A DNA stretch of 58,000 nucleotides from Myxosarcina sp. GI1 (GCF_000756305.1 NZ_JRFE01000008.1:6401-64400), one strand, 5' to 3'; counted from the stretch's first letter, positions 17,072 through 26,505 are shown. Made by a program: numbers and translations. Notes: generated by a model from the sequence alone, not told the origin.

Positions 17072-20000
17072 GTGTCTGAAACTTTAATTGTCGGTATTGA
17101 AAAAGTAATTACTTCGTTGCGCCAGTTAGTTCAGTTGGATATACAGCATCACTGGTATTTTCTTGCCGAGACAGGAATTCAAAACAACTTCGATACAGTA
17201 AATTTAGAAAACGCTCGCTCGGTATTACCGAATGAAAAAGGCTACCTTATTTTTTCTCAAGGCAAGCAAACCGTATGGTTACAGCAAAAGATTACTATTC
17301 CCCAAACAATAGCAGGCTATCCGCTAGCGGGATTGAGTTTGAGGCTGGTACTAACTTGGTGGGCAGAAGATGCTCAAATATTTGTCAATGGCGAACTAAA
17401 ACAACAGGGAGATTTATTTGATTCTTCCGCTCGCATTTTGCTTACTGACAATGCTATAGTCAACAATGAATATAAGATCGCCATTCGTTTGCTTACTCCC
17501 CAGCACGACATTGGGGCATTAATGCGATCGCACTTAATTTACGAACGAGTTAATAACCTCGATCCTGGTTTAGTTGCAGACGAACTTGCCGTCTTACTTA
17601 AATATACGCTTGAGTTTGAACCAGATAACCTGGAAATATTAGCGACAGAGATAAATAAGCTCGACTGGAACAATATTACCAATGCCGACAGGTTCGATCG
17701 CGATTTAGCAGCTTTACGACAGCGACTATTGCCGTTAGCGAAAAATATTAAGCAACGCCGTTTTAATCTACTAGGTCACGCCCATCTAGATATGGCTTGG
17801 CTATGGACTACTGCCGAAACCTACGAAGTGGCTCAGCGTACTTTTAATTCTGTCTTGGACTTACAACAAAATTATCCTCATCTTACCTTTGGACATACTA
17901 CCCCTGCCTTATACGAATGGCTAGAACATCATCGTCCCGAACTGTTTAAGGCTGTTCGAGATGCAGTCAAACAGGGAAAATGGGAAGTGTTGGGGGGAAT
18001 GTGGGTAGAACCAGAACTAAATTTGGTTAGTGGCGAGTCTTTAATCAGGCAATTACTTTACGGGCAGAAATATTTTAAAGATAAGTTTGGGGATATTACT
18101 AGAGTTGCCTGGCTACCAGATAGCTTTGGCTTTACTTGGCAACTACCACAAATTTTTCAGCAAAGCGGTATCGATTATTTTGTTACGGGAAAACTGCACT
18201 GGAATGATACTAATAAGTTCCCTTTGGGATGTTTTTGGTGGGAGTCTCCCGACGGGACGAGGTTACTTACGCTTATGTCTCCGCCAAATGTTACTGGCGT
18301 GATGGATACTAACCCTATGGTTATGAGCGACTATGCTGTTGAGTGGGAATGCCAGACTGGTTTGCAGGAGATCTTTTGGCTACCTGGAGTCGGCGATCAT
18401 GGCGGAGGACCGACTAAAGATATGCTGGATGTAGCGGCAAAGTGGGATGAGTCACCATTTTTTCCCGAAATTAAATTTACTACTGCCAGTGAATATTTGG
18501 CAAAAATTAATCGGAATGCTGACAAGCTTCCTCTATGGCAAGATGAGCTATATCTAGAACTGCATCGCGGTTGCTATACTACCCATGCCGATCAGAAGAA
18601 GTTCAATCGTTACTGTGAAACCTTACTGTATGAGGCGGAGTTGTGGGCAACTATAGCTAATTTGGTAAATCCTGACTGGTTCGCAAGGCAAGCAATATTT
18701 TCCATTATGTATAATACAGTTGAAAAAACTTCTTGTCAAGGTTGGCAGCAACATCTAGAAACCGCCTGGAAAAAAGTCTTATTCAATCAATTTCACGATA
18801 TCTTACCAGGCACATCTATTCCCGAAGTCTTTACCGAAGCTAATAAAGATTGGGAAACGGCAATAGAAATTGGTGAAAATACCTTGTCAGCAGCTTTAAA
18901 AGCAGTTGCCGAATGTATTGCCTTACCTTCTCCACCATACCCTGATGGCAAACCGCTAGTAATTTTTAATTCTCTAAACTGGAAGCGTTCTGAAATTGTA
19001 GAAATAGAAACCAGTAAAAATTGCCAAGTGTACGATTATGAAGGAAATAAATTGCGATCGCAATTTATCGACGGCAACAAATTATTATTTTTAGCTAAAG
19101 ATATTCCTTCCGTTGGCTATCGACTTTTTTGGTTAGTAGATGCCAAAGAAAAAAAAACGGAAACTAATTTAGATATTAATTTAGATTACAGATTAGAAAA
19201 CGAATATCTAAAGGTGGCTGTAAATTCTCAGACTGGAGATTTAGACAGTACTTACGACAAGGTTAACCAAAGAGAAATATTAAGCGGTGCGGGAAATAAA
19301 CTACAGGCATTTACAGATAAAGGACAATATTGGGATGCGTGGAATATCGACCCTGATTACGAGCAATATCCCTTGCCCAATGCAAAATTAGAATCGATTC
19401 AATGGCTGGATCAAGGCAAATTACAGCAGCGTATTCGAGTAATTAAAACTTTAGGCAAATCGCAATTTGTTCAAGACTACATACTGCAAATAAACTCGCC
19501 AATTTTAAAAATAACTAACTATGTAGACTGGCAGGAAACTAATGTTGTCGTCAAAACTGCTTTTCCTTTAAACATAGAAAGCGATCGCTTTACGCGAGAA
19601 ATTGCCTGTGGCGCGATCGAGCATCCTACCAAGCCAGAAACAGAACTAGAAAAGGCTAAGTGGGAAGTTGCTGCTTTGAAGTGGGTCGATTTAACAGATA
19701 ATAGTAGCGAATATGGAGTTAGTCTACTCAACGATTGCAAACACGGTCACGATTTTAACTCCAACCGAATACGTCTAACTTTATTGCGTTCTCCTTTATG
19801 GCCCGACCCTACTTGCGATCGAAGCAAACATCAGTTTACTTACGCTATTTATCCCCATCAAAACGACTGGCGCGAGGCTAAAACCGTACAAAAAAGCTAT
19901 GAATTAAATGTGCCGTTGCAAAAAATATTTATAGATAATAACAAACACAAAGCTCGCTTGGATAAAAAACAATTATTTGTCGCAAAAAGTTTTCTAAATC

Positions 20001-20254
20001 TATCAGCAGAAAATTTAATTTTGACTGCGTTGAAGCCTAATGAAAGAAATACCAGAGAAGTAGTGATTCGCTTTTATGAGTGTTGCGGTAAAACAGCAAA
20101 GTTATCTCTACAAAATGAACTTGAGTTAAATTTTGACTGTCGAACTAATATTTTAGAAGAAGTTATTGAAGATTCTAACAAAGCGCGAGAAGTAGTCGTC
20201 ATTCCTTGGCAGATAATGACTTTCAAGACTGTAAAATCTTTTTATAATTATTAG
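17072..20254 (+). CDS. Glycoside hydrolase family 38 alpha-mannosidase
   Basis: The 1060-residue enzyme should release alpha-linked mannose from glycans, probably in the cytosol because no signal peptide is present. The GH38 catalytic domain contains LGHAHLDMAWLWT (about 231-243), where His and Asp bind zinc, and RVAWLPDSFGFTWQLPQI (about 344-361), whose Asp is the expected nucleophile. A helical middle domain (ending near IPEVFTEANKDWE) and the C-terminal beta-sandwich domains follow. The start is a GTG giving MSETLIVG; no good ATG is near. It is flanked by a possible decayed stretch upstream and a toxin-antitoxin pair downstream. Confidence 0.92.
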   Translation: MSETLIVGIEKVITSLRQLVQLDIQHHWYFLAETGIQNNFDTVNLENARSVLPNEKGYLIFSQGKQTVWLQQKITIPQTIAGYPLAGLSLRLVLTWWAEDAQIFVNGELKQQGDLFDSSARILLTDNAIVNNEYKIAIRLLTPQHDIGALMRSHLIYERVNNLDPGLVADELAVLLKYTLEFEPDNLEILATEINKLDWNNITNADRFDRDLAALRQRLLPLAKNIKQRRFNLLGHAHLDMAWLWTTAETYEVAQRTFNSVLDLQQNYPHLTFGHTTPALYEWLEHHRPELFKAVRDAVKQGKWEVLGGMWVEPELNLVSGESLIRQLLYGQKYFKDKFGDITRVAWLPDSFGFTWQLPQIFQQSGIDYFVTGKLHWNDTNKFPLGCFWWESPDGTRLLTLMSPPNVTGVMDTNPMVMSDYAVEWECQTGLQEIFWLPGVGDHGGGPTKDMLDVAAKWDESPFFPEIKFTTASEYLAKINRNADKLPLWQDELYLELHRGCYTTHADQKKFNRYCETLLYEAELWATIANLVNPDWFARQAIFSIMYNTVEKTSCQGWQQHLETAWKKVLFNQFHDILPGTSIPEVFTEANKDWETAIEIGENTLSAALKAVAECIALPSPPYPDGKPLVIFNSLNWKRSEIVEIETSKNCQVYDYEGNKLRSQFIDGNKLLFLAKDIPSVGYRLFWLVDAKEKKTETNLDINLDYRLENEYLKVAVNSQTGDLDSTYDKVNQREILSGAGNKLQAFTDKGQYWDAWNIDPDYEQYPLPNAKLESIQWLDQGKLQQRIRVIKTLGKSQFVQDYILQINSPILKITNYVDWQETNVVVKTAFPLNIESDRFTREIACGAIEHPTKPETELEKAKWEVAALKWVDLTDNSSEYGVSLLNDCKHGHDFNSNRIRLTLLRSPLWPDPTCDRSKHQFTYAIYPHQNDWREAKTVQKSYELNVPLQKIFIDNNKHKARLDKKQLFVAKSFLNLSAENLILTALKPNERNTREVVIRFYECCGKTAKLSLQNELELNFDCRTNILEEVIEDSNKAREVVVIPWQIMTFKTVKSFYNY

Positions 20255-20333
20255 TTTGCGTGGGGTCTTTAGAGTAGAATTGATTGAATCAGCGATAGAG
20301 TTGAAATAAGAAATAGAAAGTTAAATTCATACT

Positions 20334-20561
20334 ATGACTCAACTAGACATAACTCAAGCTAAGGCAAATATATCAAAGGTTCTAGACCTAGCCATTAAAG
20401 GCAAAGAAATTATAATTACCCAAGATAACAAGCCAGTAGCCAAGATCTCGCCCATACCCTTGGTATTACGTCCCTTAAAAAGAGGTAGTGCTAAAGGTAA
20501 AGTTTGGATGAGTAGCGATTTTGATGAACCTTTAGAAGATTTTCAGGAATATATGGAATGA
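20334..20561 (+). CDS. Type II antitoxin, Phd/YefM family
   Basis: The 75-residue protein has the Phd/YefM N-terminal DNA-binding pattern MTQLDITQAKANISKVLD followed by IIITQDNKPVAKISPI. Its C-terminal tail, rich in acidic residues (MSSDFDEPLEDFQEY), is the part that normally wraps the toxin. It overlaps the PIN toxin start by four bases (ATGA), so the pair is translationally coupled. The antitoxin is expected to repress its own promoter in the 79-bp gap upstream. Confidence 0.9.
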   Translation: MTQLDITQAKANISKVLDLAIKGKEIIITQDNKPVAKISPIPLVLRPLKRGSAKGKVWMSSDFDEPLEDFQEYME

Positions 20562-20947
20562 AACTTCTGTTAGATACACATACATTTCTGTGGTTCGTAA
20601 ATGATAATCCCAAACTCAGTAACCGCCTCAAAGATCTAATTGAAGATAAAAACAATGTAAGTTATTTAAGTATTGCTAGCCTTTGGGAAATGTCGATTAA
20701 ATATAATTTAGGTAAACTAACATTAGATCCCAACTATAAAGAATTTGTAGAGAGAGAAGTAACTACAAGCGTTATACAGTTACTCAATATTGAATTAGAG
20801 CATTTAAGAATTAATGCTACGCTTCCTTTCCACCACAGAGATCCCTTTGACCGTCTCATTATTGCTCAATCCATAATAGAGGAAATACCTATCGTAACTA
20901 TAGACATAGCCTTTGATAAGTATTCTACAACTCTAATCAATAGTTAG
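20558..20947 (+). CDS. PIN-domain ribonuclease toxin (VapC-like)
   Basis: The 129-residue PIN-domain protein begins with LLLDTHTFLWF, whose Asp is the first metal ligand. It continues with a conserved Glu in SIASLWEMSIKY and ends with DPFDRLIIAQS and IVTIDIAFDKY, which supply the remaining acidic residues. VapC toxins cut specific RNAs in an Mg2+-dependent manner; the target is unknown. It is coupled to the Phd-type antitoxin. The pair is a common mixed Phd/VapC module and looks intact. Confidence 0.92.
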   Translation: MKLLLDTHTFLWFVNDNPKLSNRLKDLIEDKNNVSYLSIASLWEMSIKYNLGKLTLDPNYKEFVEREVTTSVIQLLNIELEHLRINATLPFHHRDPFDRLIIAQSIIEEIPIVTIDIAFDKYSTTLINS

Positions 20948-21074
20948 ATTGACAAACGGTCAGAGCAAGCTCCGTCTTTCTTTACTTTTAATTCAACATT
21001 TCTGATATTAACTAATAATTTTCCCTGGCTGACATACAATCTTAAACTGTAATAAAAACCGTTTTATAAACTCG

Positions 21075-21620
21075 ATGAAGATCGTTAAAACTAATATTCC
21101 CGACGTGTTGATTATCGAGCCAAAAGTATTTGGCGACGATCGCGGCTTCTTTTTTGAGAGTTTCAACCAACAGGCTTTTGAAGAACAAACTGGAGTAAAA
21201 ACACAGTTCGTGCAAGATAACCATTCGCGTTCTGCTAAAAATGTTCTACGGGGTTTGCACTATCAGATTCAACAAACTCAGGGTAAGTTAGTCAGGGCTA
21301 TTGTGGGAGAAATTTTTGATGTCGCAGTAGATATTAGGAAAAGCTCTCCGACTTTTGGACAGTGGACTGGTTGTCTGTTAAGTGCGGAAAATAAACGACA
21401 AATTTGGGTACCAGAAGGCTTTGCTCATGGATTTGTGGTGCTGTCGGATACCGCAGAGTGCCTTTATAAAACTACCGATTATTATGCACCCCAACACGAA
21501 CGCTCGATACTGTGGAACGATCCCGAAATTGGTATTGATTGGCAAATAAATGAAAAGCCGTTACTATCGGCAAAAGATGAAGCCGCCAAACCTCTAAGTG
21601 AAGCCGAGGTATTTACATGA
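21075..21620 (+). CDS. rfbC: dTDP-4-dehydrorhamnose 3,5-epimerase
   Basis: RfbC (RmlC) epimerises dTDP-4-keto-6-deoxyglucose at C3 and C5. The 181-residue cupin shows DDRGFFFESFNQQAF, the catalytic-His segment VLRGLHYQIQQTQGKLV, and WVPEGFAHGFVVLSD, all in the family order. The last codons overlap rfbD (ATGA at 21617-21620), so rfbC-rfbD are coupled. It is the first gene of a four-gene cluster whose order here is C-D-A-B. The ATG at 21075 agrees with the family N-terminus. Confidence 0.96.
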   Translation: MKIVKTNIPDVLIIEPKVFGDDRGFFFESFNQQAFEEQTGVKTQFVQDNHSRSAKNVLRGLHYQIQQTQGKLVRAIVGEIFDVAVDIRKSSPTFGQWTGCLLSAENKRQIWVPEGFAHGFVVLSDTAECLYKTTDYYAPQHERSILWNDPEIGIDWQINEKPLLSAKDEAAKPLSEAEVFT

Positions 21621-22498
21621 GTAAAATTTTACTAACGGGTATTACAGGACAAGTTGGTGTCGAATTACAGCAGACTTTGACTGCATTAGGTGAAGTAGTT
21701 GGAGTCGATCGCGCCACTTTAGATTTAACTCAACCAGAACAAATAAAAGAAGCGATCGCAATAATTAAGCCAGATATTATTGTCAATGCCGCAGCATATA
21801 CGGCGGTAGACAAAGCCGAAACCGAAACCGATTTGGCGATGGCAATTAACGCTACCGCACCAAAAACCATGGCGGCAGAGGCACAAAAAATCGGCGCGAC
21901 GATGGTGCATATCTCAACCGATTATGTCTTTGATGGTAAAAATCATACTCCCTATACCGAAACCGATACCACCAATCCTTTGGGTGCTTATGGAAAGTCA
22001 AAACTATTAGGAGAAACAGGAGTTAGAGAAGCCTGCGATCGCCATATTATTTTACGTACCGCCTGGGTATATGGTTCTTACGGACATGGCAACTTTGTCA
22101 AGACCATGTTAAGACTGGGTGCAGATAGAGAAGAACTCAGGGTAGTTGCCGACCAAATTGGCAGTCCTACCTGGTCTTACGACATAGCTTATATTATTAC
22201 TTCTTTGCTATCCAAACTTACAAACATTCCTTCTGGAACTTATCACTATACCAACAGTGGCGTAGCTAGCTGGTACGATTTGGCGGTGGCGATCTTTAAC
22301 GAAGGTGAAAAGTTGGGTTTTCCTTTAAAAGTAAAGCGAGTCTTGCCAATTACTACCGCAGACTATCCCACCCCCGCACAGCGTCCAGCCTACTCCGTAC
22401 TGGCAAAAACTAAAATAACTCAGGCGTTAGATATCTATCCCCCTCACTGGCGGGAGTCTTTGCGACAGATGTTAGCTCAATGGTACTCTTTAACCTAA
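21617..22498 (+). CDS. rfbD: dTDP-4-dehydrorhamnose reductase
   Basis: RfbD (RmlD) reduces dTDP-4-keto-L-rhamnose to dTDP-L-rhamnose with NAD(P)H. The 293-residue extended SDR carries LLTGITGQVGVEL (residues 4-16) for cofactor binding, VNAAAYTAVDKAE, the strand HISTDYVFDG, and the catalytic YGKSKLLGE (about 130-138). The length is normal. It starts within rfbC and ends 10 bp before rfbA, so all three are one transcription unit. Confidence 0.96.
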   Translation: MSKILLTGITGQVGVELQQTLTALGEVVGVDRATLDLTQPEQIKEAIAIIKPDIIVNAAAYTAVDKAETETDLAMAINATAPKTMAAEAQKIGATMVHISTDYVFDGKNHTPYTETDTTNPLGAYGKSKLLGETGVREACDRHIILRTAWVYGSYGHGNFVKTMLRLGADREELRVVADQIGSPTWSYDIAYIITSLLSKLTNIPSGTYHYTNSGVASWYDLAVAIFNEGEKLGFPLKVKRVLPITTADYPTPAQRPAYSVLAKTKITQALDIYPPHWRESLRQMLAQWYSLT

Positions 22499-22508
22499 TG
22501 TAAACAAG

Positions 22509-23582
22509 ATGAAAGCAATTATTCTCTCTGGCGGTAAAGGTACTCGTTTGCGTCCTCTTACCTATACTGGTGCCAAACAACTAGTTCCCGTAGCCAACAA
22601 GCCAATTCTCTGGTACGGTATTGAATCGATTGTCGCCGCAGGAATTACCGAAATTGGTATTATTATCAGTCCCGAAACGGGAGGAGAAGTTAAAGCCAAA
22701 ACTGGCAACGGCGATCGCTTCGGTGCGAGAATTACCTATATCATGCAAGATAAACCTTTAGGTCTGGCACACGCAGTTAAAGTAGCACAGCCGTTTTTAG
22801 GAGATTCTCCTTTTGTAATGTATCTGGGAGATAACTTGGTTGAAAGCCAGTTAGATATGTTTCTCAGTAAATTTCAATCTCAACAGCTAGACGCGCTGAC
22901 CTTGTTGTGCGAGGTAGAAAACCCTACAGCCTTTGGTGTGGCAAAGGTAGACGCGCAGGGAAGAGTATTGCAGCTAATCGAAAAGCCCAAAAATCCCCCT
23001 TCTAATTTGGCACTGGTAGGAGTATATTTGTTTTCTGCGGAAATTCATCAGGCGATCGCCAACATCCAGCCATCCGCCAGAGGGGAACTAGAAATTACCG
23101 ATGCCATTCAGTATTTAATCGATCGTCAGCAAAACGTACAGTCTTTTCAGCTAAAAGGCTGGTGGTTGGATACGGGTAAAAAAGATGACCTCTTGGCAGC
23201 CAATCAAATTATTTTAGATAGCTGTTCGCAGTTAACCATTGAAGGCGAAATCGATGCTACCAGTAAGGTAAGCGGTAGAGTCCATATCGGTTCTGGTTCG
23301 CGCATAATTAATAGTACTATTAGAGGTCCCGTGACCATTGGTAATAACTGTACGATCAAAAACTGTTTTATTGGTCCCTATAGCAGTATTGCTGACGACA
23401 CTACCTTAGTTGATGCAGATATCGAACACAGCGTAATTCTTCAAGGTGCAAAAGTTGTGGGTATTCAGCAGCGTATTGTCGATAGTCTGATTGGTGCGAG
23501 AGCGACTTTACAGGTTGCACCCCAACGACCTAAAGCCATGCGCTTTATGATTGGTGATGATTCGCATATTGAAATTATTTAA
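22509..23582 (+). CDS. rfbA: Glucose-1-phosphate thymidylyltransferase, long form
   Basis: RfbA makes dTDP-glucose from dTTP and glucose-1-phosphate. The 357-residue product starts with KAIILSGGKGTRLRPLTYTG, the nucleotide-binding loop, and has MYLGDNLVE (metal-binding Asp) and GWWLDTGKKDDLLAAN. After about residue 240, hexapeptide-type repeats (for example ISNCFIGPYSS-like stretches) make a left-handed beta-helix, as in the long StrD/archaeal type rather than the roughly 290-residue enteric RmlA. Short heptamer repeats follow before rfbB. Confidence 0.93.
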   Translation: MKAIILSGGKGTRLRPLTYTGAKQLVPVANKPILWYGIESIVAAGITEIGIIISPETGGEVKAKTGNGDRFGARITYIMQDKPLGLAHAVKVAQPFLGDSPFVMYLGDNLVESQLDMFLSKFQSQQLDALTLLCEVENPTAFGVAKVDAQGRVLQLIEKPKNPPSNLALVGVYLFSAEIHQAIANIQPSARGELEITDAIQYLIDRQQNVQSFQLKGWWLDTGKKDDLLAANQIILDSCSQLTIEGEIDATSKVSGRVHIGSGSRIINSTIRGPVTIGNNCTIKNCFIGPYSSIADDTTLVDADIEHSVILQGAKVVGIQQRIVDSLIGARATLQVAPQRPKAMRFMIGDDSHIEII

Positions 23583-23590
23583 GGTATTAG

Positions 23591-23620
23591 GCTCTAGGCA
23601 CTGGACACTAGGCACTAGGC
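23591..23620. repeat. Heptameric tandem repeat (cactagg) after rfbA
   Basis: Degenerate 7-bp units of the type aggcact / actaggc run from 23591 to 23620, eight bases after the rfbA stop. This is an STRR with a sequence different from the gagcaat family seen elsewhere in the window. Confidence 0.75.
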
Positions 23621-23686
23621 GATAAAAAGCAAGTAACTGTAAATTTTTAATTTTTAATTTATTATTATGGACTGGAGCGAAGCAAC

Positions 23687-24781
23687 GTGACTAACGCTAG
23701 AGAATCGGTTTCAGAAAGACAACCCCGTAGGATACTAATTACGGGAGGAGCGGGATTTATTGGCTCTAATTTCGTCCATCACTGGTGTAATAATTACAAT
23801 AGCGATCGCGTGGTGGTTTTAGATGCCCTGACTTATGCGGGCAATCGCCGTAATCTTGCCAGTCTAGAAGATAGAGATAATTTTAAATTTGTTAAAGGAG
23901 ATATTTGCGATCGCGCTTTAGTAGATGAGTTGCTAGCGACAGAAGATATAGATACGATGGCTCACTTTGCTGCCGAATCTCATGTAGACCGCTCGATTTT
24001 AGGTCCTGGAGCATTCGTGCAAACTAATGTGGTGGGCACTTTTACTCTCCTCGAAGCTTTTCGCCAGCGATGGTTGCAAAGAGATAAACCTCAGAGCGAT
24101 CGCTTTTTGCACGTATCTACCGATGAAGTATACGGTAGTCTCGGCGCAAACGATCCTGCTTTTACTGAAACCACTCCTTATACCCCAAACAGCCCCTATT
24201 CGGCTTCTAAAGCAGGCAGCGATCATTTAGCCAGGGCATACTATCATACCTACGGGATGCCGACTATTATTACCAACTGCTCTAATAATTACGGTCCCTA
24301 TCACTTTCCCGAAAAGCTGATTCCTTTAATGTGCATCAATATTTTGCTCGGTAAACCCCTTCCAGTTTACGGGGACGGACAAAATATTCGCGATTGGCTT
24401 TATGTAGGAGATCACTGTCGCGCTTTAGATGTGGTCATTCACCAAGGAAAGCCAGGAGAAACTTATAACGTTGGTGGTAATAACGAAGTTAAAAATATCG
24501 ATCTGGTACGCCAAATTTGCCAGTTAATGGACGAATTAGCCCCCGATTTACCTATAAGTCCAGCAGAAAAACTAATTACCTTTGTTAAAGATCGCCCAGG
24601 ACACGATCGCCGCTATGCTATAAATGCCAGTAAAATTAAAACCGAATTAGGCTGGAGTCCACAAGAAACGGTAACAGGAGGTTTGCGGCAGACGGTTAAA
24701 TGGTATCTCGAACATCGCGATTGGTGGCAACCATTACTGTCTGAAGAATATCAGCATTACTACCAGCAGGTTTATTCTTAA
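23687..24781 (+). CDS. rfbB: dTDP-glucose 4,6-dehydratase
   Basis: RfbB (RmlB) converts dTDP-glucose to dTDP-4-keto-6-deoxyglucose. The 364-residue extended SDR shows [18 protein letters not shown] (16-33), the segment [10 protein letters not shown], the catalytic [12 protein letters not shown] (Thr-Asp-Glu triad) and [11 protein letters not shown] (Tyr and Lys). The start is GTG, supported by a ggag Shine-Dalgarno core 9-10 bp upstream (23670-23680 region). It is separated from rfbA by 104 bp with repeats and may have its own promoter. Confidence 0.95.
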   Translation: MTNARESVSERQPRRILITGGAGFIGSNFVHHWCNNYNSDRVVVLDALTYAGNRRNLASLEDRDNFKFVKGDICDRALVDELLATEDIDTMAHFAAESHVDRSILGPGAFVQTNVVGTFTLLEAFRQRWLQRDKPQSDRFLHVSTDEVYGSLGANDPAFTETTPYTPNSPYSASKAGSDHLARAYYHTYGMPTIITNCSNNYGPYHFPEKLIPLMCINILLGKPLPVYGDGQNIRDWLYVGDHCRALDVVIHQGKPGETYNVGGNNEVKNIDLVRQICQLMDELAPDLPISPAEKLITFVKDRPGHDRRYAINASKIKTELGWSPQETVTGGLRQTVKWYLEHRDWWQPLLSEEYQHYYQQVYS

Positions 24782-24918
24782 ATAAAAGTTATAGTCGTTT
24801 TAATTGATTTTTGTACCTTCTCTCGCTATGGGTTCGAGGAATTAGGAACTGAGGATTGGGGATTAGGGAGAGTTCATTCAAAATTTATTCCTACAATTCT
24901 TATTTGAAATTACTACAT

Positions 24919-25083
24919 TTAAAAATTAGGGACATTATCCACGGTAATAACAAAGGTTTGGTTGAAGTTGCATAGATCGTATTTGCACCCTGCTTCCGAT
25001 TCCGCAGCAGCGAGTAGGTAACTGTCTGTATCTTGAGCGGTGAATTCTGACCAGATACTGGTTACGCTATTTATTGTATCGAT
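24919..25083 (-). pseudogene. Possible 3' remnant of an unknown minus-strand gene
   Basis: The gap 24782-25105 (324 bp) holds no intact gene. On the minus strand a 54-codon open stretch without a start codon reads like the end of a protein, with SIWSEFTAQDTDSYLLAAAE, two Cys (GCKYDLCNF) and a terminal FVITVDNVPNF before TAA 24919. An open stretch of this length could occur by chance. The composition looks protein-like, but no family is recognised. An STRR-like aggattggggattaggg lies at about 24852-24869. Confidence 0.25.
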
Positions 25084-25105
25084 TTATTGTTTCTTGTGTT
25101 AAATC

Positions 25106-25600
25106 ATGAAGATGACTGCTGACGAATTCTTTACTCGGTATGCTGCTGGAGAAAGAGACTTCTTCGGAATTGAACTCACTGATGCGGACTTGAGTAGGGC
25201 TACTGGATGGGAAAAGAACAATCCCATTGGACAAACCATCACTGGAACGGTTTTGGGAGAAGGAGATCTCAGTGGGACTAACTTCAGTGCTAACGATATG
25301 CGAGCCTGTAATTTTAGTCGCTCCAAAATGGTTAGATGCCAGTTTACTCTTGCTAACTTGACCAAAACTCGTTTTGTTGGTGCCGATTTGAAAGATTCCG
25401 AGTTTATTGGAGCCAAGTTGATCCGAGCCGATCTTAGAGAAGCCGCTCTCAGAGGGGTTAATATGACTGGGGTTGATTTGACGGGAGCCGATATGACTGG
25501 AGCTAACGATGAAGGGGCTTGGTACGAAAGTGCTTTCTTTTGTGACACTACTTTGCCCGATGGAACTTTCTTGGAAGGACCCCATCCTGTTGAAGACTGA
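25106..25600 (+). CDS. Pentapeptide-repeat protein
   Basis: The 164-residue protein contains a tandem A(D/N)LXX run from about residue 45 to 135 (for example GADLKDSEFIGAKLIRADLR), which folds as a right-handed quadrilateral beta-helix. The N-terminal 35 residues (MKMTADEFFTRYAAGERDF) form a leader common in cyanobacterial members. No signal peptide is seen, so it is probably cytosolic. Function is unknown for most such proteins. The second ATG (MTADEFF) is an alternative start. Unusually GC-rich codons explain the long open frames on the opposite strand here. Confidence 0.9.
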   Translation: MKMTADEFFTRYAAGERDFFGIELTDADLSRATGWEKNNPIGQTITGTVLGEGDLSGTNFSANDMRACNFSRSKMVRCQFTLANLTKTRFVGADLKDSEFIGAKLIRADLREAALRGVNMTGVDLTGADMTGANDEGAWYESAFFCDTTLPDGTFLEGPHPVED

Positions 25601-25649
25601 GCTATTTATACTATCATTTTCAGTACTTAGAGCGATCTCGCCTTTGTAA

Positions 25650-25706
25650 GGTGGGCAAATAATAATCAGAATTAATTAGCATTTCAGGAATAACTCATTG
25701 CCCACC
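25650..25706. repeat. Inverted repeat ggtgggcaa ... ttgcccacc
   Basis: Nine-base arms (25650-25658 and 25698-25706) are separated by 39 bp of AT-rich sequence between two convergent genes. It can form a hairpin and may be a bidirectional terminator or a degenerate dispersed repeat. No T-run directly follows either arm. Confidence 0.45.
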
Positions 25707-25732
25707 AAATCAACCAATCATCTTAAATAAAG

Positions 25733-25776
25733 GCTTATGGCTTATGGCTTATAGCTTATAGCTAACCGAAGGTTAA
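25733..25776. repeat. Heptamer repeat plus 19-bp repeat copy at a gene 3' end
   Basis: The 7-mer ggcttat is repeated at 25733-25760 and grades into a 19-bp sequence (25758-25776) found again exactly at 37402-37420 in inverse orientation. On the minus strand that 19-mer supplies the last codons and the TAG stop of the coiled-coil gene. Confidence 0.75.
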
Positions 25777-26505
25777 AGCACATAGAGGAATTGTACTGCC
25801 GTCGCCTAAAACGGCAACCAAATTTAACTCTGTTGCAGCAGGAATACCGGCAACCATTAGGGGAAATTCAAAACCACTATTGGCAGCTTGAGGAATATCT
25901 GGATACTGTTGAGTAACTATAGGAGTGGGAAGATTGGCAGCAACTTCTAGCAAAGTTTGCTCTCCATAAGTAACTTTTACTCCTTCGACTGCATTTCTTT
26001 TGCCTAATACCCAGCCACGAACGATTATCGAACCAGCCGTAGCCAAAGTTTGGGATTGGGGAGAGCTAATACCAAACCCCCACAGACTATTAAATTCCTG
26101 CTTGGGCAAAGTCTTTTTAATCTCTAATACTTCTACAGAAGTATCAATTTGTTGCAGCCAATCTTGGGATTTGGCTAAATCTGAAGTAGTTTGTTGGAGT
26201 TTGCTATAAGATCGCTCTAGCTGTTGTTTTGTCGCCGACAAGCTTTCCTGGCAGCTACGGTTTTCATCCTGGATCTTCTTGAGTTGAAATTGAGTTTCTC
26301 CTAACTCCGTTTGTAGTCCTTGGCTAATTTGTAGTTGGGCATTTGCCTGTACTAGCTCTAACTGAGTTCGCTCTAGCTGACTCTGTATGCTTTTCTTTTG
26401 TAATTCTATTTGTTCTGCTTCAGACGTAGCTAATTTTGCCCGTTCGCGATATTTATCTAACGCTCCTCCAGATAGCCAATTAGCAAGTTTTAATCGCCAA
26501 CTCAA
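25762..26505 (-). CDS. Coiled-coil protein with C-terminal beta domain, unknown
   Basis: I do not recognise the family. From a TTG start at 26505 (preceded by gggag at a good distance) the protein is 247 residues: an amphipathic N-terminus (MSWRLKLANWLSGGALDKY), a long Gln/Glu/Leu coiled coil (about 25-125) and a compact C-terminal half containing IIVRGWVLGKRNAVEGVKV, likely an immunoglobulin-like beta domain. An upstream ATG at 26559 would add 18 residues without a ribosome site. There are no membrane helices. The final codons LTFG and the stop come from a repeat. It is divergent from the ABC ATPase gene. Confidence 0.7.
   Translation of the reverse strand: MSWRLKLANWLSGGALDKYRERAKLATSEAEQIELQKKSIQSQLERTQLELVQANAQLQISQGLQTELGETQFQLKKIQDENRSCQESLSATKQQLERSYSKLQQTTSDLAKSQDWLQQIDTSVEVLEIKKTLPKQEFNSLWGFGISSPQSQTLATAGSIIVRGWVLGKRNAVEGVKVTYGEQTLLEVAANLPTPIVTQQYPDIPQAANSGFEFPLMVAGIPAATELNLVAVLGDGSTIPLCALTFG

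Noticed and set aside
24829-24840. gggttcgagg, resembling a tRNA T-loop
   Set aside because: No acceptor stem, anticodon arm or D arm can be built around it.
25067-25585. Long Ser-rich open frames on the minus strand
   Set aside because: They lie entirely opposite the pentapeptide-repeat gene and reflect its periodic codons; the plus-strand protein has a clear family pattern.
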